48,183 nucleotides of DNA from Xanthobacteraceae bacterium (GCA_022844485.1 JALHLQ010000029.1:1-48183); one strand, 5' to 3'. Counted from the stretch's first letter, positions 1-9,173 are shown. Program-made: numbers and translations. The notes: generated by a model from the letters alone, not told the origin.

Positions 1-988
1 CGGCCTGACACACGGCGCGCGAACCGATGACGATCACGAGATCGGCGTTCGCCATGGCGTAATTGCCGCTGATCGAGCCCTTCGATCCGCCGACATGCAT
101 GTTCTGCGGATGCGCGTCGGGCATCACGCCGGTCGACCCGGGCGACAGCGCGACCGCGGCGCCGGCGCTCTCGGCGAGGCGACGCACCGCCGCATCGTGG
201 CCGCGCGCGCCGCCGCCGGCTTTGATCACGACGCGCTTCGATTGCGCAATGAGCTCTGCCGCCGCTTCGATCGGTTCGCCGCTCGCCGGCGCAAGCGGCG
301 GCAGCTCCGGGCGCGAGGGCAGCGCGGCAAGGTTCAGCGTCAGCCGTGCGGGCTGGGTATTGAGCGGCAGCAGCAGATAGAACGGCCCTGCGCGATAGGG
401 ATGGTTGACCGTCAACGCGCCGCGGCGCAGCGCAGCGCGGATCGCTTCCGGCGTATGCAGCACGTAGGAGCGGCCCATGATGGCCGTCATCCGGCCGAAG
501 AGGCCCTGCTCCTCCTTCGGCACCTGCTGCATGTTGTAGCCTTCGCCATAGGTCGTCTCGTCGCCGTAGATGTGATAGACGCCGACCCCGTTCGACGCGG
601 CCGCGAGCGAGCCGGCCAATGCCTGCAGCGCGCCCGGACCGATTGAGGTCACGACGGCGGGCACCTCGCCGTATTGCCAGCGTAGCGCGGTCGCCGCATG
701 CGCCATCGCCACTTCGTTGCGGCAATGGAAGGTGCGCGTGACGCCCTCTTCCTCATACACGCGCAGCACATCCCCAAGCTCGGTCGAGCCGTGACCGAAA
801 ATGGCCAGATATTTGCGCACGCCCTGCTTGAGCAGGCCGAGCACGAGCGCCTCGGCGAGCGTCGTCTCGACGAGCTTCGGCATGGCATCTTTTGCGAGCA
901 CGGCGTCGAGTCCGCCTGCTTCGCGGATCGCGCGGGCGCGGGCGCGCATGCGCCGGCGGCTTTCGTTTTCGGGAGTCCGTGTGAGCAT
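1..988 (-). CDS. Thiamine-diphosphate-dependent enzyme, acetolactate synthase-like (partial, C-terminus beyond the left edge)
   Basis: Reading the minus strand from the ATG at 988 gives an open frame to the window edge, about 329 residues. After a basic leader the protein has the N-terminal pyrimidine-binding fold of the acetolactate synthase/benzoylformate decarboxylase family: residues IFGHGSTELGDVLR, then RNEVAMAHAA, whose Glu matches the conserved glutamate that activates the cofactor, then SIGPGALQALAG. The central Rossmann-like domain begins near VVIKAGGGARGHDA. The C-terminal diphosphate-binding domain is missing because of the window edge, not a mutation. It lies 17 bp after tctA on the same strand and is probably the last visible gene of the catabolic operon. 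The family cleaves or joins C-C bonds next to a carbonyl; IolD-like, decarboxylase or ligase activity cannot be separated here. Confidence 0.8.
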   Translation of the reverse strand, partial: MLTRTPENESRRRMRARARAIREAGGLDAVLAKDAMPKLVETTLAEALVLGLLKQGVRKYLAIFGHGSTELGDVLRVYEEEGVTRTFHCRNEVAMAHAATALRWQYGEVPAVVTSIGPGALQALAGSLAAASNGVGVYHIYGDETTYGEGYNMQQVPKEEQGLFGRMTAIMGRSYVLHTPEAIRAALRRGALTVNHPYRAGPFYLLLPLNTQPARLTLNLAALPSRPELPPLAPASGEPIEAAAELIAQSKRVVIKAGGGARGHDAAVRRLAESAGAAVALSPGSTGVMPDAHPQNMHVGGSKGSISGNYAMANADLVIVIGSRAVCQA

Positions 989-1005
989 AGCGAAGTCTCG
1001 TGTGT

Positions 1006-2517
1006 TCAGGCGCGCTCCGCCTGGTCGGCGAAGCTCTTCCGGTAACCGAAAGCCCAAGCGACTCCTTGCACGATGATCAGGAGGCCGGCGGCCGAGGCGA
1101 GGACGATCAGCGCCGCCTGATCGGCGAAGGTCGCATAGCTTCCGCCCGACATGGTCAGCGCCAGACGGAAGTTTTCTTCCAGACGATCACCGAGCACGAG
1201 GGCCAGCAACAGCGGTGCCATCTCGTAGCCGAACTTGCGGAAGAGATAGCCGACGCCGCCGGACACAACCATGATCCAGATGTCGGCGGTCGAGAACTTC
1301 ACGCTGTACACGCCGATAATGGAAATCGCGAGAATCATCGGCACCAGCCAAGTGTAGGGGATGCGCAGCAGGTTCACGAAGATGCCGACGAGCGGCAGGT
1401 TCAGGATCACGAGGATGACGTTGCCGATATACATGCTGGCGACGAGACCCCAGAACACCTCGGCATGATCCTTGAGGAGCAGCGGTCCCGGCTGCACGCC
1501 GTGAATGGTGAGCGCCGAGAGCAGGATCGCCGTCGCCGGGATCGAAGGGATGCCGAGCGCGAGCAACGGAATCATCGCGGTGCCGGTGGTCGCGTTGTTC
1601 GCGGTTTCCGGCCCCGCCACGCCGGCGATGGCGCCTTTTCCGAACTCTTCGGGGTTCTTCGAAATACGCTTCTCGACAGCGTAAGACACGAATGTCGACA
1701 CGACGTGGCTGACGCCCGGAATAACGCCGAAGATAAAGCCAATCACCGAACCCCGCCCGATGGCCCCGCCGGACGCGCGCAGATCCGCCCAGCGCGGAAC
1801 GAGTTCGCGAAGCTTCGGTTGAATGGCCTTGATGGTCTCCGACCTCTCCAGGTTGAGGAGGATTTCCGACAAGCCGAACAGCCCGATGGCGAGCGCGGTG
1901 AACGAAAGTCCCTCGGCAAGCCCCATATTGCCGAAGGTGAAGCGGGGCGTCCCGGCAAGCCGGTCGAGACCGATGGTGCCGATGACGAGGCCGAGCAGAA
2001 CCATCGCCGCCGTCTTCATGCGGGAGCCGGCAGAAATGACGGCGATCACGGCAAGGGCAAGCAGAATGAGCACGACTTCGACCGAGGGCCCGATCGCCAC
2101 CATCACCTGCGCGAGCGCCGGTGCGACAAACATCAGACCCAGGATGGAGACCGTACCGCCAACGAAACTTCCCAAAGCTGCAATCGTCAGCGCGGGGCCG
2201 GCGCGGCCTTGGCGCGCCATCTCGTAGCCGTCGATGCAGGTCACGACCGAAGCGGCCTCGCCGGGAATGCGGACAAGAATCGACGTGGTCGAGCCGCCAT
2301 ACATCGCGCCGTAGAAAATGCCCGTCAGCATGATGATGCCGAGCGCGGGGTCCAGGCCGAAGGTGAGCGGCAAGAGCAGCGTCATGCCGGCGAGCGGGCC
2401 CAATCCCGGCAACACGCCGACAATCGTGCCCCACAGGCAGCCGATGAAACAGTAGAAGAGGCCTTTCCAGGTCAGCGCGACGGAAAACCCGGTAAGCAGT
2501 TGATCGAAAGCCGACAT
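1006..2517 (-). CDS. tctA: Tripartite tricarboxylate transporter, large membrane subunit TctA
   Basis: This 503-residue polytopic membrane protein is the channel subunit of a TctCBA-type transporter, which takes organic acids from a periplasmic binding protein using an ion gradient. Family signatures are clear: PGLGPLAG at about residues 37-44, FYGAMYGGSTTSIL at about 68-81, IPGEAASVV at about 84-92, and CIDGYEMARQGRAG just after. Length is typical. The frame is open further upstream, but the start at 2517 (MSAFDQLLTGF) removes a non-family leader and leaves 7 bp after the tctB stop, as expected for an operon. The substrate cannot be read from the sequence; the flanking oxidative enzymes suggest an organic acid degraded by this operon. 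Confidence 0.93.
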   Translation of the reverse strand: MSAFDQLLTGFSVALTWKGLFYCFIGCLWGTIVGVLPGLGPLAGMTLLLPLTFGLDPALGIIMLTGIFYGAMYGGSTTSILVRIPGEAASVVTCIDGYEMARQGRAGPALTIAALGSFVGGTVSILGLMFVAPALAQVMVAIGPSVEVVLILLALAVIAVISAGSRMKTAAMVLLGLVIGTIGLDRLAGTPRFTFGNMGLAEGLSFTALAIGLFGLSEILLNLERSETIKAIQPKLRELVPRWADLRASGGAIGRGSVIGFIFGVIPGVSHVVSTFVSYAVEKRISKNPEEFGKGAIAGVAGPETANNATTGTAMIPLLALGIPSIPATAILLSALTIHGVQPGPLLLKDHAEVFWGLVASMYIGNVILVILNLPLVGIFVNLLRIPYTWLVPMILAISIIGVYSVKFSTADIWIMVVSGGVGYLFRKFGYEMAPLLLALVLGDRLEENFRLALTMSGGSYATFADQAALIVLASAAGLLIIVQGVAWAFGYRKSFADQAERA

Positions 2518-2524
2518 CACATTC

Positions 2525-3034
2525 TCAAAAGAACGGTCCTGCGGGGAGCTGCAGGCCGAGCATTTCCTTGAAAAAGAACCAGAACACGCCCGTCGCCGCG
2601 GTGGAGGCGAAGGCGGCGCGGAAGACCGAAACGCGGCCGACAAAAATCAACAGGGTCGCGATCAGCAGGCCAAGCGTGATGTAGGTCCCGATCCGCTCGA
2701 ACGCGAAACTTGCGAAAAGAAGCGCGGCAAAGGTGATCAGCACGTCGCGATGACCAAGTTCAACCTTGCGGCCGTGAGGAGCGCTGCGGAGGACGTCCCA
2801 GCCGATCGCGGCGGCCGCCGCCGCCAGCAGAAGGCCCAGCGCAAACGGGAAGACCGCGGGCCCCGGAACGCCGTCCGATCCAAACTGCAGGTTCAGGGCA
2901 TGCAGCGCAAAGAACAGACCGGCGCCGATAAGAAGCGCTGCTCCCAGCAGTTCCGCCCGCCGGGCACAGAACGTGCACGGCAGCGTCGTGCCGACGGGGG
3001 CACGCGATTGGGCTTCAACTTGATCCAGTGCCAC
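2525..3034 (-). CDS. tctB: Tripartite tricarboxylate transporter, small membrane subunit TctB
   Basis: A protein of 169 residues with about four hydrophobic segments, the usual TctB layout: a first helix near residues 28-48, the short motif GVPGPAVFPFALG, a second helix, then two more before a short C-terminus. TctB is the small, poorly conserved membrane partner of TctA. I chose the GTG at 3034 because an AGAGG ribosome-binding site lies about 6 nt upstream; a start at 3133 would add a basic leader without a helix. It sits between tctC and tctA, the standard gene order for the family. Identification rests on size, topology and position more than on sequence motifs. Confidence 0.85.
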   Translation of the reverse strand: MALDQVEAQSRAPVGTTLPCTFCARRAELLGAALLIGAGLFFALHALNLQFGSDGVPGPAVFPFALGLLLAAAAAAIGWDVLRSAPHGRKVELGHRDVLITFAALLFASFAFERIGTYITLGLLIATLLIFVGRVSVFRAAFASTAATGVFWFFFKEMLGLQLPAGPFF

Positions 3035-3129
3035 GGCTGATCCTCTACTCCGGCGCGCCCGCGCGCCGTGAACGCCAATCCAAGACAGAACGTCCGCGGC
3101 CGGCTTGCCGGCCGGGCGCGGAAAAATCG

Positions 3130-4101
3130 TCACTGCTTTTTGCGAAGCCCGAGTTCGGTCATCACCTCGGCGAGCTTCTTGTCGTCGCGCGCGATCAGCT
3201 TGCCGAATTCGTCAGCCGGCATGAAAGCCGGCACGAAACCGACATTCTTCCCTGCCTCCTGGAATTCCTTCGACTCGACGGTCTTCCTGATCGCGTCCTG
3301 CAAGCGGGCAACGACGGCTTTCGGCGTCCCCTTCGGCACGGCGATGCCGCGCCACATGTCCAGGGCAACCGAATAGCCCGCCTCTTGCGCGGTCGGCACA
3401 TTCGGGAAAGCCGGTTCCCGCCTGGAGCTGAGCGCCGCGAGAACGCGCAATTCCCCGCTCTTGGCGTGCGGAATCACGGCCGGTGCCAGCTGCACAATGG
3501 CCTCGATGCGGCTGCCCAGCAGGTTGACCACCGCCTGACCGGTGCCGAACGGCACGTCGATCACCTTGCCCTTGGCTGTCGCGACAAGCGCCGAAGCCGC
3601 GAAATGCGTGTGGCTCCCCGCGCCGGAATTGCCGATGCGCACCTTGCCGGGATTGGCCTTCACGTACTCGATGAACTCTTTCAGCGTCTTCCACGGCGCG
3701 TCACTGCGCACCGCCAGCATCGGGGTTTCGATGCTGACGCGCGCCACCGGATCGAAGGCCGTGTAGTCGAACGGCAGGATGCCCGAGTGGTGGTTCGTGG
3801 AAATCGAATTCGAATTCCAGATGATCGAGTAGCCGTCGGGCTTTTGCTGGCTCACATGCGTATAGCCGGCGGCGCCGCCGCCGCCCGTGCGGTTCACAAC
3901 CGGGACGGGCGCACCAAGCGCCTTCGCCATGCCGTCGGCCAAGTGCCGCGCGGTGACGTCGGCCGCGCTTCCCGCACCGAACATGACCGTCATCTCGATC
4001 GGCTTGCCGTCCGGGAATTGCTGCGCCATCGCCGGGCTTGCCGCGGCCGCGAAGGCCAGAGCCAATATTCCCGACAGAGCGGGACGTGCAGTTTTCATCA
4101 T
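3130..4101 (-). CDS. tctC: Tripartite tricarboxylate transporter substrate-binding protein (TctC/Bug family)
   Basis: This periplasmic binding protein of about 323 residues starts with a Sec signal peptide ending near PAMA|QQ. Bug-family landmarks follow: IEMTVMFGAGSAADVTAR at the start of lobe 1, VVNRTGGGGAAGY at the first ligand loop, and IGNSGAGSHTHFAA at the second. The Bug family (very expanded in Bordetella and Bradyrhizobium relatives) binds carboxylate ligands through these loops. A GGAGG site lies 6 nt before the Met codon at 4101; an ATG at 4107 directly abuts it and is less likely. It is 46 bp after the hydroxylase subunit and 95 bp before tctB, so the binding protein and both membrane subunits share the operon with the oxidative enzymes. 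Confidence 0.93.
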   Translation of the reverse strand: MMKTARPALSGILALAFAAAASPAMAQQFPDGKPIEMTVMFGAGSAADVTARHLADGMAKALGAPVPVVNRTGGGGAAGYTHVSQQKPDGYSIIWNSNSISTNHHSGILPFDYTAFDPVARVSIETPMLAVRSDAPWKTLKEFIEYVKANPGKVRIGNSGAGSHTHFAASALVATAKGKVIDVPFGTGQAVVNLLGSRIEAIVQLAPAVIPHAKSGELRVLAALSSRREPAFPNVPTAQEAGYSVALDMWRGIAVPKGTPKAVVARLQDAIRKTVESKEFQEAGKNVGFVPAFMPADEFGKLIARDDKKLAEVMTELGLRKKQ

Positions 4102-4147
4102 TCGCATCCTCCAGACTGATCCAGTCTTCCCAGTTTGCTTGGTTGCT

Positions 4148-5161
4148 TTACTCGGCTGCCATTGGGGGCGCAGCCGCTTCCCGTTTCCGCCTCAGCGCTT
4201 CGAGGACCTTCTCGGGCGTGGCGGGCAATGACGTGATCCGGACTCCAACCGCGTCGTAGATCGCATTCATGATGGCCGGAATTGTCGGAACCATGGCAGG
4301 TTCGCCAATTCCTTTCACCCCCAGGGGCCCGATCGGATCCGGGTCTTCGACGATGACCGAGGTCACGTGCGGCACGTCGAGCGAGGTCGGAAGGATGTAC
4401 TTGGCGAAGCCGGGCGTCGTGGTCCGGCCTTGCTCCAGCCGGTAATCTTCCATCAGGCCCTGGCCGAGCGCCTGGACGATGCCCCCTTCGATCTGCCCCT
4501 CGACCCCCTTCGGATTGACCGCGCGGCCAACATCGTGCGCCGCCCAGATGCCGAGGACCTGCACCTCGCCGGTCACGGTGTCGACTTCGACTTCCGCGAC
4601 CTGGCAGCCGAACACATAGGCCTGCCATGGACGCCCCGAACCATCCGCCGGGTCCAGCCCGGTCGTGTCCGTTCCGAAGGAAGCTGCGCCCACCGACACG
4701 ACGCCGCGCTTCTTGCACAGCTCGACCGCATGGTCCATCGACATCTTGTAATTCGTGCCTTCGACAAAGACCTCGCCGGCGGCCGTGCGCACGGAAGCGG
4801 GATCCACGGCCCAGTTCCTGGCGACGACATCGACAAGCCGCGCGCGCGCCTCGCGGCAGGCGAGCGCGACGGAATTGCCGATCATGTAAGTCTGCCGCGT
4901 TGCGCCGGCATGGGCCGCCTCCGGCGAGCGCGCGGTGTCGTTGTCGCCGATCGTGACGTCCTCCGGGCGAATGCCCAATTCCTCGGCCGCGATCTGCGCC
5001 AGCACCGTGAGGATGCCCTCGCCGATCTCCGTCACGCCGGTCATGATCTTCGCGGTGCCGCCATCGTCGAGTTCGGCCCAGGCGCCCGCACGGTCGACCG
5101 TCGCCGTGCGCGCGATGCCGTACCAGCCTGCGGCAACGCCGCGTCCGCGCTTCTTCGGCAT
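4148..5161 (-). CDS. Molybdenum hydroxylase catalytic subunit, C-terminal half (xanthine dehydrogenase family)
   Basis: A protein of 337 residues equal to the second half of a CoxL/XdhB-type molybdopterin subunit. Residues 5-14 (RGRGVAAGWY) correspond to the place where family proteins resume after the R-loop region. They are followed by TGVTEIGEG near 41-49 and AHAGATRQTYMIGNSV near 84-98, and by GVKGIGEPAM, whose Glu at about 287 is the family's catalytic base. The first half is encoded by the gene just upstream. The two genes share one base in a TGATG stop/start overlap, and a GCGAGG site lies about 7 nt before this ATG. Together they make about 965 residues, close to fused 2Fe-2S/molybdopterin enzymes such as E. 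coli XdhD. A coupled two-chain enzyme and a recent frameshift are both possible. Confidence 0.85.
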   Translation of the reverse strand: MPKKRGRGVAAGWYGIARTATVDRAGAWAELDDGGTAKIMTGVTEIGEGILTVLAQIAAEELGIRPEDVTIGDNDTARSPEAAHAGATRQTYMIGNSVALACREARARLVDVVARNWAVDPASVRTAAGEVFVEGTNYKMSMDHAVELCKKRGVVSVGAASFGTDTTGLDPADGSGRPWQAYVFGCQVAEVEVDTVTGEVQVLGIWAAHDVGRAVNPKGVEGQIEGGIVQALGQGLMEDYRLEQGRTTTPGFAKYILPTSLDVPHVTSVIVEDPDPIGPLGVKGIGEPAMVPTIPAIMNAIYDAVGVRITSLPATPEKVLEALRRKREAAAPPMAAE

Positions 5162-7047
5162 CAGGCGACCTCGCTGTCCTGCCGCGTCGGCCGGCTCTCG
5201 CCGAAGCGGGCGCCGAGCGCGCAGGGTGCGCGCACGCCAGGACCGTCCAGATCGCCGCGGTCCTCGCCGCGGGACGCCGGCACGCCGGTTTCCCATGTCG
5301 CGGCCCGCTCGGCGGCTTCGAGCACGCGCAGGAAGCTCACCGAGCCGAGCTTCTGCCGGGTATGCGTCACCGCGCCGTCGCGCATCGCGTTGATGCGGCG
5401 AATTTCGAACGGATCGAGCCGGAGACGTTCGGCGCAGATATCGAGATGGGATTCGGTCGCGAACTGCGACTGCAGCGCGCCGAAGGAGCGGAACGCGCCT
5501 GACGGCGTGTTGTTCGTGTAGATGCCGAAGGTATCGACCTTCACGTGCGGGATGTCGTAGGGCCCGGCCGCCAGAATGGCCGCCTTGCGCATGACGCCTT
5601 CCGTCGAGAGCCCGTAGGCGCCGCCGTCGCAAACCATCCTGATCTCGACCGCCTGGATGCGCCCGTCGCTCGTGAGACCCATCTTGTAGGCCGTGCGCGA
5701 GGGGTGGCGTTTCGCCGTGGAGATGATCGACTCCTCGCGCGTGAAAACAAGACGCACGGGACGGCCGGTCTTCATCGCCATCAAGGCGAGCATGCCTTGG
5801 TAGATCATGTCCTCCTTGCCGCCGAAGCCGCCGCCCACGGGGCTCATGATGAAGCGCACCTTGTTGATGGGCCTGGCGATAATGCGCGCCAGCATGTGGC
5901 GATGATGCGTGATGTTCTGGCTCGGCGAGACGACCGTGACGACGCCGTCGTGGTCGACATAGGCAAGGCCCGCTTCCGGCTCGAGATAGGCGTGTTCGAC
6001 CGGCTGCGTCTCGTAGGTCTGCTCGACAATGATGTCGGACGCGGCAAAACCTTCCTCGACGTCGCCCTTGCGGATCGGAATGTGCTTGGTGACGTTGTCC
6101 GGCGCGTATTCGTGCAGGATCGGCGCCCCCGGCCGCAGCGCTTCGTCGGCATCGAACACGGCCGGAAGCGGTTCATAGACGACCTTGATCTTGTCGAGCG
6201 CGCGCCGCGCGGTGACCGCATCGTCGGCCGCCACCGCAGCGACAGCTTCGCCGATATAGCGCACGCGTCCGCGCGCCATGATCGGCTGATCGCAAACGAA
6301 CACGCCGAAACCGTCGGTGCCGGGCACGTCGGCCGAGGTGATAACGCCTTCGACGCCCGGCATGGCTTCGGCTTGCGAGGTGTCGATCGAGACGATGCGC
6401 GCATGGGGGTGCGGACTGCGCAGCACCTGCAGGTGCAGCATGCCCGGCATCACCATGTCGCCCGCATATTTCAGCGCGCCGGAGACTTTGCCCGGCGCAT
6501 CGATGCGGCGCACATTGGCGCCGATGTAGCGGCCGTCCTCGGGCTCATCCTCGGCCAGCGCCGCAGTCGGCGTGCGGCCGTTGAGGATATCGCGCGCCAG
6601 CTCCACCGCATCGAAGATCTTCTGATATCCGGTGCAGCGGCAGATATTCCCCCCGAGCCGCTCCTTGATCTCCTCGCGCCCGACGAAGGGATTGCCGCGG
6701 ATCGCAGCCGTCGACGCCATCACCATGCCGGGAATGCAATAGCCGCACTGGCTCGCGCCCGCCTTGTGGAAGGCCTTCTGCAAGACGCTGAGTTCGCCGG
6801 TCCGGCCGAGACCTTCCACCGTTTCGATGACGGCGCCTTGCGCTTTCGCCACCGGCAGGAGGCAGGATTTCACCAGCACGCCGTCGACAAAGACCGAGCA
6901 TGTGCCGCACTCGCCGGCGCCGCAGCCTTCCTTCGTGCCGGTCAGGTTGAGATCGTCGCGCAGGAAATCGAGCAGCCGCTGATGCGGCTTCGCCGTACGC
7001 GCCACCTTGCAGCCATTGACGGTCGCCTCGAGCTTGAGCTCAGGCAT
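5161..7047 (-). CDS. Fused 2Fe-2S and molybdopterin-binding subunit, N-terminal half of a xanthine dehydrogenase-family hydroxylase
   Basis: Of 628 residues, about 1-160 form the two-cluster ferredoxin module, with cysteines at 42, 47, 50 and 62 (plant-type cluster) and 101, 104, 136 and 138 (second cluster). Residues from about 175 are a molybdopterin-binding domain with VGGGFGGK at 404-411 and GAFRSFGALQ at 517-526. The chain then ends after a 40-residue tail; the cofactor-binding remainder and catalytic glutamate are in the next gene. Start: ATG at 7047 with GGAGG 6 nt upstream, overlapping the FAD-subunit gene by 8 bp. The enzyme would hydroxylate an aromatic or heterocyclic substrate or an aldehyde, passing electrons through 2Fe-2S to FAD. 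Third-codon-position GC stays high to the stop codon, so this frame appears coding right to its end. Confidence 0.85.
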   Translation of the reverse strand: MPELKLEATVNGCKVARTAKPHQRLLDFLRDDLNLTGTKEGCGAGECGTCSVFVDGVLVKSCLLPVAKAQGAVIETVEGLGRTGELSVLQKAFHKAGASQCGYCIPGMVMASTAAIRGNPFVGREEIKERLGGNICRCTGYQKIFDAVELARDILNGRTPTAALAEDEPEDGRYIGANVRRIDAPGKVSGALKYAGDMVMPGMLHLQVLRSPHPHARIVSIDTSQAEAMPGVEGVITSADVPGTDGFGVFVCDQPIMARGRVRYIGEAVAAVAADDAVTARRALDKIKVVYEPLPAVFDADEALRPGAPILHEYAPDNVTKHIPIRKGDVEEGFAASDIIVEQTYETQPVEHAYLEPEAGLAYVDHDGVVTVVSPSQNITHHRHMLARIIARPINKVRFIMSPVGGGFGGKEDMIYQGMLALMAMKTGRPVRLVFTREESIISTAKRHPSRTAYKMGLTSDGRIQAVEIRMVCDGGAYGLSTEGVMRKAAILAAGPYDIPHVKVDTFGIYTNNTPSGAFRSFGALQSQFATESHLDICAERLRLDPFEIRRINAMRDGAVTHTRQKLGSVSFLRVLEAAERAATWETGVPASRGEDRGDLDGPGVRAPCALGARFGESRPTRQDSEVA

Positions 7048-7960
7048 AGCTCGCCTCCAGTTCGGGCGTGATGTGGTTCAAGTCGGCGCCGGCGCGGGCG
7101 GCGGCATTGACGAGGCCGCGGATGACGAAACCGCGCACGACCTCGCGGCGGTAAGCTTGCCGCGTGCGCGACTGCACGAGGTTCACCGGCATCTCGGCCG
7201 CGCGCTCGATCCTCTCGGCGGTCATTTCGCCGCCGCGCAAGAACGACTCGACGTCGGACAGACGCCGCGGCACCGGGCCGATGCCCGCAATGGCGAGACG
7301 AACATCCTCGATGCGCCGCTTGCGCGCATCCAGCTTGACGAGCGTTGCAAGACACACCGTGGAGATCACCAGCGAACGCCGGTGACCGACCTTCTCGAAG
7401 CTGCCGCCATATCCGGGCAGCGCGTCGCATTCGATCGCCACCATGATCTCGTCAGCGGTGATCAGGGTCCTGCTCGGGCCGGTGACAAAATCCGCAAGGC
7501 TCACCGTGCGCCGCTCGACCTTGCCTTTGCGCCGCGAGGCAAGCTCGACGGCGGCATCGTGCGCGATCAAGGGGGGCATGCCGTCGGCCGCGGGCGACGC
7601 ATTCACCAGGTTGCCGCCGATCGTCGCCGACTCGCGGATCTGATCGTCAGCGAACCAGACGGCGCAGCGCGGCATGCAGGGCAGCGCCGTCACCAGCATC
7701 TCGTCGTCCAGAAAGCGCTGGATCGGCGTCGCCGCGCCGAGGCGCACGCGCCCGCTTTCGACGCGCCGCTCGTGCAAATCCGGGATGCGCGTGAGGTCGA
7801 TCAGCACCGGAACGTGAACGTCGCCCGCCCTGCCCTCGCGCGCCCAGGGCAGGATGTCGGTCGCGCCGGCGACCAGCCTGTACTGCCCGGCATGCTCGCC
7901 CATCGCCGCGAAGGCATCCTCCAGCGTTCGCGGCGTCAGATAGGCGTCGCAGGTCAACAT
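7040..7960 (-). CDS. FAD-binding subunit of a molybdenum hydroxylase (CoxM-like)
   Basis: A protein of 306 residues, typical of medium FAD subunits in the xanthine/CO dehydrogenase family. The two flavin-pyrophosphate loops are present: VAGATDIL at 30-37 and TIGGNLVNASPAAD at 113-126. The C-terminal CO-dehydrogenase-flavoprotein domain follows, starting near LAIAGIGPVPRRL. It accepts electrons from the 2Fe-2S clusters of the neighbouring subunit. It is first in the FAD, 2Fe-2S/Mo and Mo series, 29 bp after the alcohol dehydrogenase gene and overlapping the next gene by 8 bp, so translation is probably coupled. No strong ribosome-binding site is seen before 7960, so the start is only moderately certain. 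Confidence 0.9.
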   Translation of the reverse strand: MLTCDAYLTPRTLEDAFAAMGEHAGQYRLVAGATDILPWAREGRAGDVHVPVLIDLTRIPDLHERRVESGRVRLGAATPIQRFLDDEMLVTALPCMPRCAVWFADDQIRESATIGGNLVNASPAADGMPPLIAHDAAVELASRRKGKVERRTVSLADFVTGPSRTLITADEIMVAIECDALPGYGGSFEKVGHRRSLVISTVCLATLVKLDARKRRIEDVRLAIAGIGPVPRRLSDVESFLRGGEMTAERIERAAEMPVNLVQSRTRQAYRREVVRGFVIRGLVNAAARAGADLNHITPELEASYA

Positions 7961-7989
7961 CAGGTGTTACTCGCTTCGCTTGAATCCGA

Positions 7990-9156
7990 TCACTCGGCGG
8001 CCACCTTGGAGGCGGCGGAAACGCCGCGCGCCTTCACAACCACTTTGATCGCATCGTCGATGCGCTCACGCGCATATTTCAGCGCGGTCGGCAGATCGGC
8101 GAGCGGGAAGGTATGCGTGTGGACCTTCGTCGCGTCGAAGCGCTTCTGCGACATGAAGGCTTCGGCGCGATGCGTCGCGCTCTTTCCTTCGCCGCGAATG
8201 CCGAAGAGATAGATGTTGTTGCGCACGATATGCGCGATATCGACCGGCACCTGTTCGTGCGGGAAGGCGGCGAGGCAGACCTTGCCGCCGCGGTTCACCA
8301 TTCGGATCGCCTCGTTGACCGCATTCGGCGCGCCGGAGCACTCGACGACGTAGTCGACGCCCTTGCCGCCATTGAGCTTGCGCACCGCCTCCACCGGGTC
8401 CTCGTTCTTCACGTTGACGACGTGATCGGCCCCGAGCTCGAGCCCCATCTTCAAACGGTTGTCGCGCGTGCCGGTCAGGATGACCGGCTGGGCGCCCAGC
8501 GATTTCGCAACGGCAACCCCAAGCAATCCGATCGGACCGGGGCCGGTCACGACCACGCTCTCGCCGGCCACCAAGCCGCCCAATTCCGTCAAGCCGTACA
8601 TGGCGGTGCCGGCCGTCACGACGAGAGTGGCCTCTTCATCCGACATGTCGTCGGGGATGGCGACCAGCGTATTGATGTTGTTGACCTGATACTCGCAAAA
8701 GCCGCCGTCGGTGGTGAAACCGTTGGCGCGATGACCCTTGTCCAGGTCGCCGTAGTTCAGGCCGTAATTGTGGCAGGCGGTGTACATGCCCTCGCGGCAA
8801 CGTTTGCACTGGCCACAGCCGGCATGAATCTCGACCGTGACGCGCTGTCCGATCCTGTATTCGTCCACGCCCGGTCCGAGCGCCACGACCGTGCCCATGT
8901 ATTCATGGCCCGGCGTGAAATTCTTGTTGAAGGGGAGCCCGCCCTGGATCGAGGCCGGCGGCCCATGCTGGATGATTTCGAGATCGGTGGCGCAGATGGC
9001 GACGGCATCAATGCGCACCAGCACTTCCGCCTTCTTGGGGACCGGGACCGGCTTGTCCTTGAGCGTGAGTTCACCCGGATTGCCGAGCACCCAGGCCTTC
9101 ATGTGATCGGGAATGGGAAAGTCGGGACTGGTTCTGACGCCGGCCGGCGAATACAT
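7990..9156 (-). CDS. Zinc-dependent alcohol dehydrogenase (medium-chain, sorbitol/threonine dehydrogenase-like)
   Basis: A protein of 388 residues of the medium-chain dehydrogenase family. The catalytic zinc ligands are Cys55 (in ICATDLE) and His84-Glu85 (in GHEYMG). The structural zinc lobe has Cys114, 117, 120 and 128. A Rossmann domain follows, with VTGPGPIGLLG as the NAD(P) loop. It should oxidise an alcohol or polyol to a carbonyl with NAD(P)+. The start at 9156 has AGGAG about 7 nt upstream; a Met at 9177 would overlap the regulator gene and has no such site. It is 17 bp after the IclR gene and 29 bp before the FAD subunit, so it is the first enzyme gene of the operon. Substrate unknown. 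Confidence 0.9.
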   Translation of the reverse strand: MYSPAGVRTSPDFPIPDHMKAWVLGNPGELTLKDKPVPVPKKAEVLVRIDAVAICATDLEIIQHGPPASIQGGLPFNKNFTPGHEYMGTVVALGPGVDEYRIGQRVTVEIHAGCGQCKRCREGMYTACHNYGLNYGDLDKGHRANGFTTDGGFCEYQVNNINTLVAIPDDMSDEEATLVVTAGTAMYGLTELGGLVAGESVVVTGPGPIGLLGVAVAKSLGAQPVILTGTRDNRLKMGLELGADHVVNVKNEDPVEAVRKLNGGKGVDYVVECSGAPNAVNEAIRMVNRGGKVCLAAFPHEQVPVDIAHIVRNNIYLFGIRGEGKSATHRAEAFMSQKRFDATKVHTHTFPLADLPTALKYARERIDDAIKVVVKARGVSAASKVAAE

Positions 9157-9173
9157 CGCGTTCTCCTTGAAGT

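Noticed and set aside
1000..2571. Plus-strand frame of 523 residues opposite tctA
   Set aside because: Arg/Asp/His-rich antisense of a membrane protein; no start signal or motif.
5545..7071. Plus-strand frame of 508 residues opposite the hydroxylase
   Set aside because: Shadow of the minus-strand 2Fe-2S/Mo gene, whose motifs are unambiguous.
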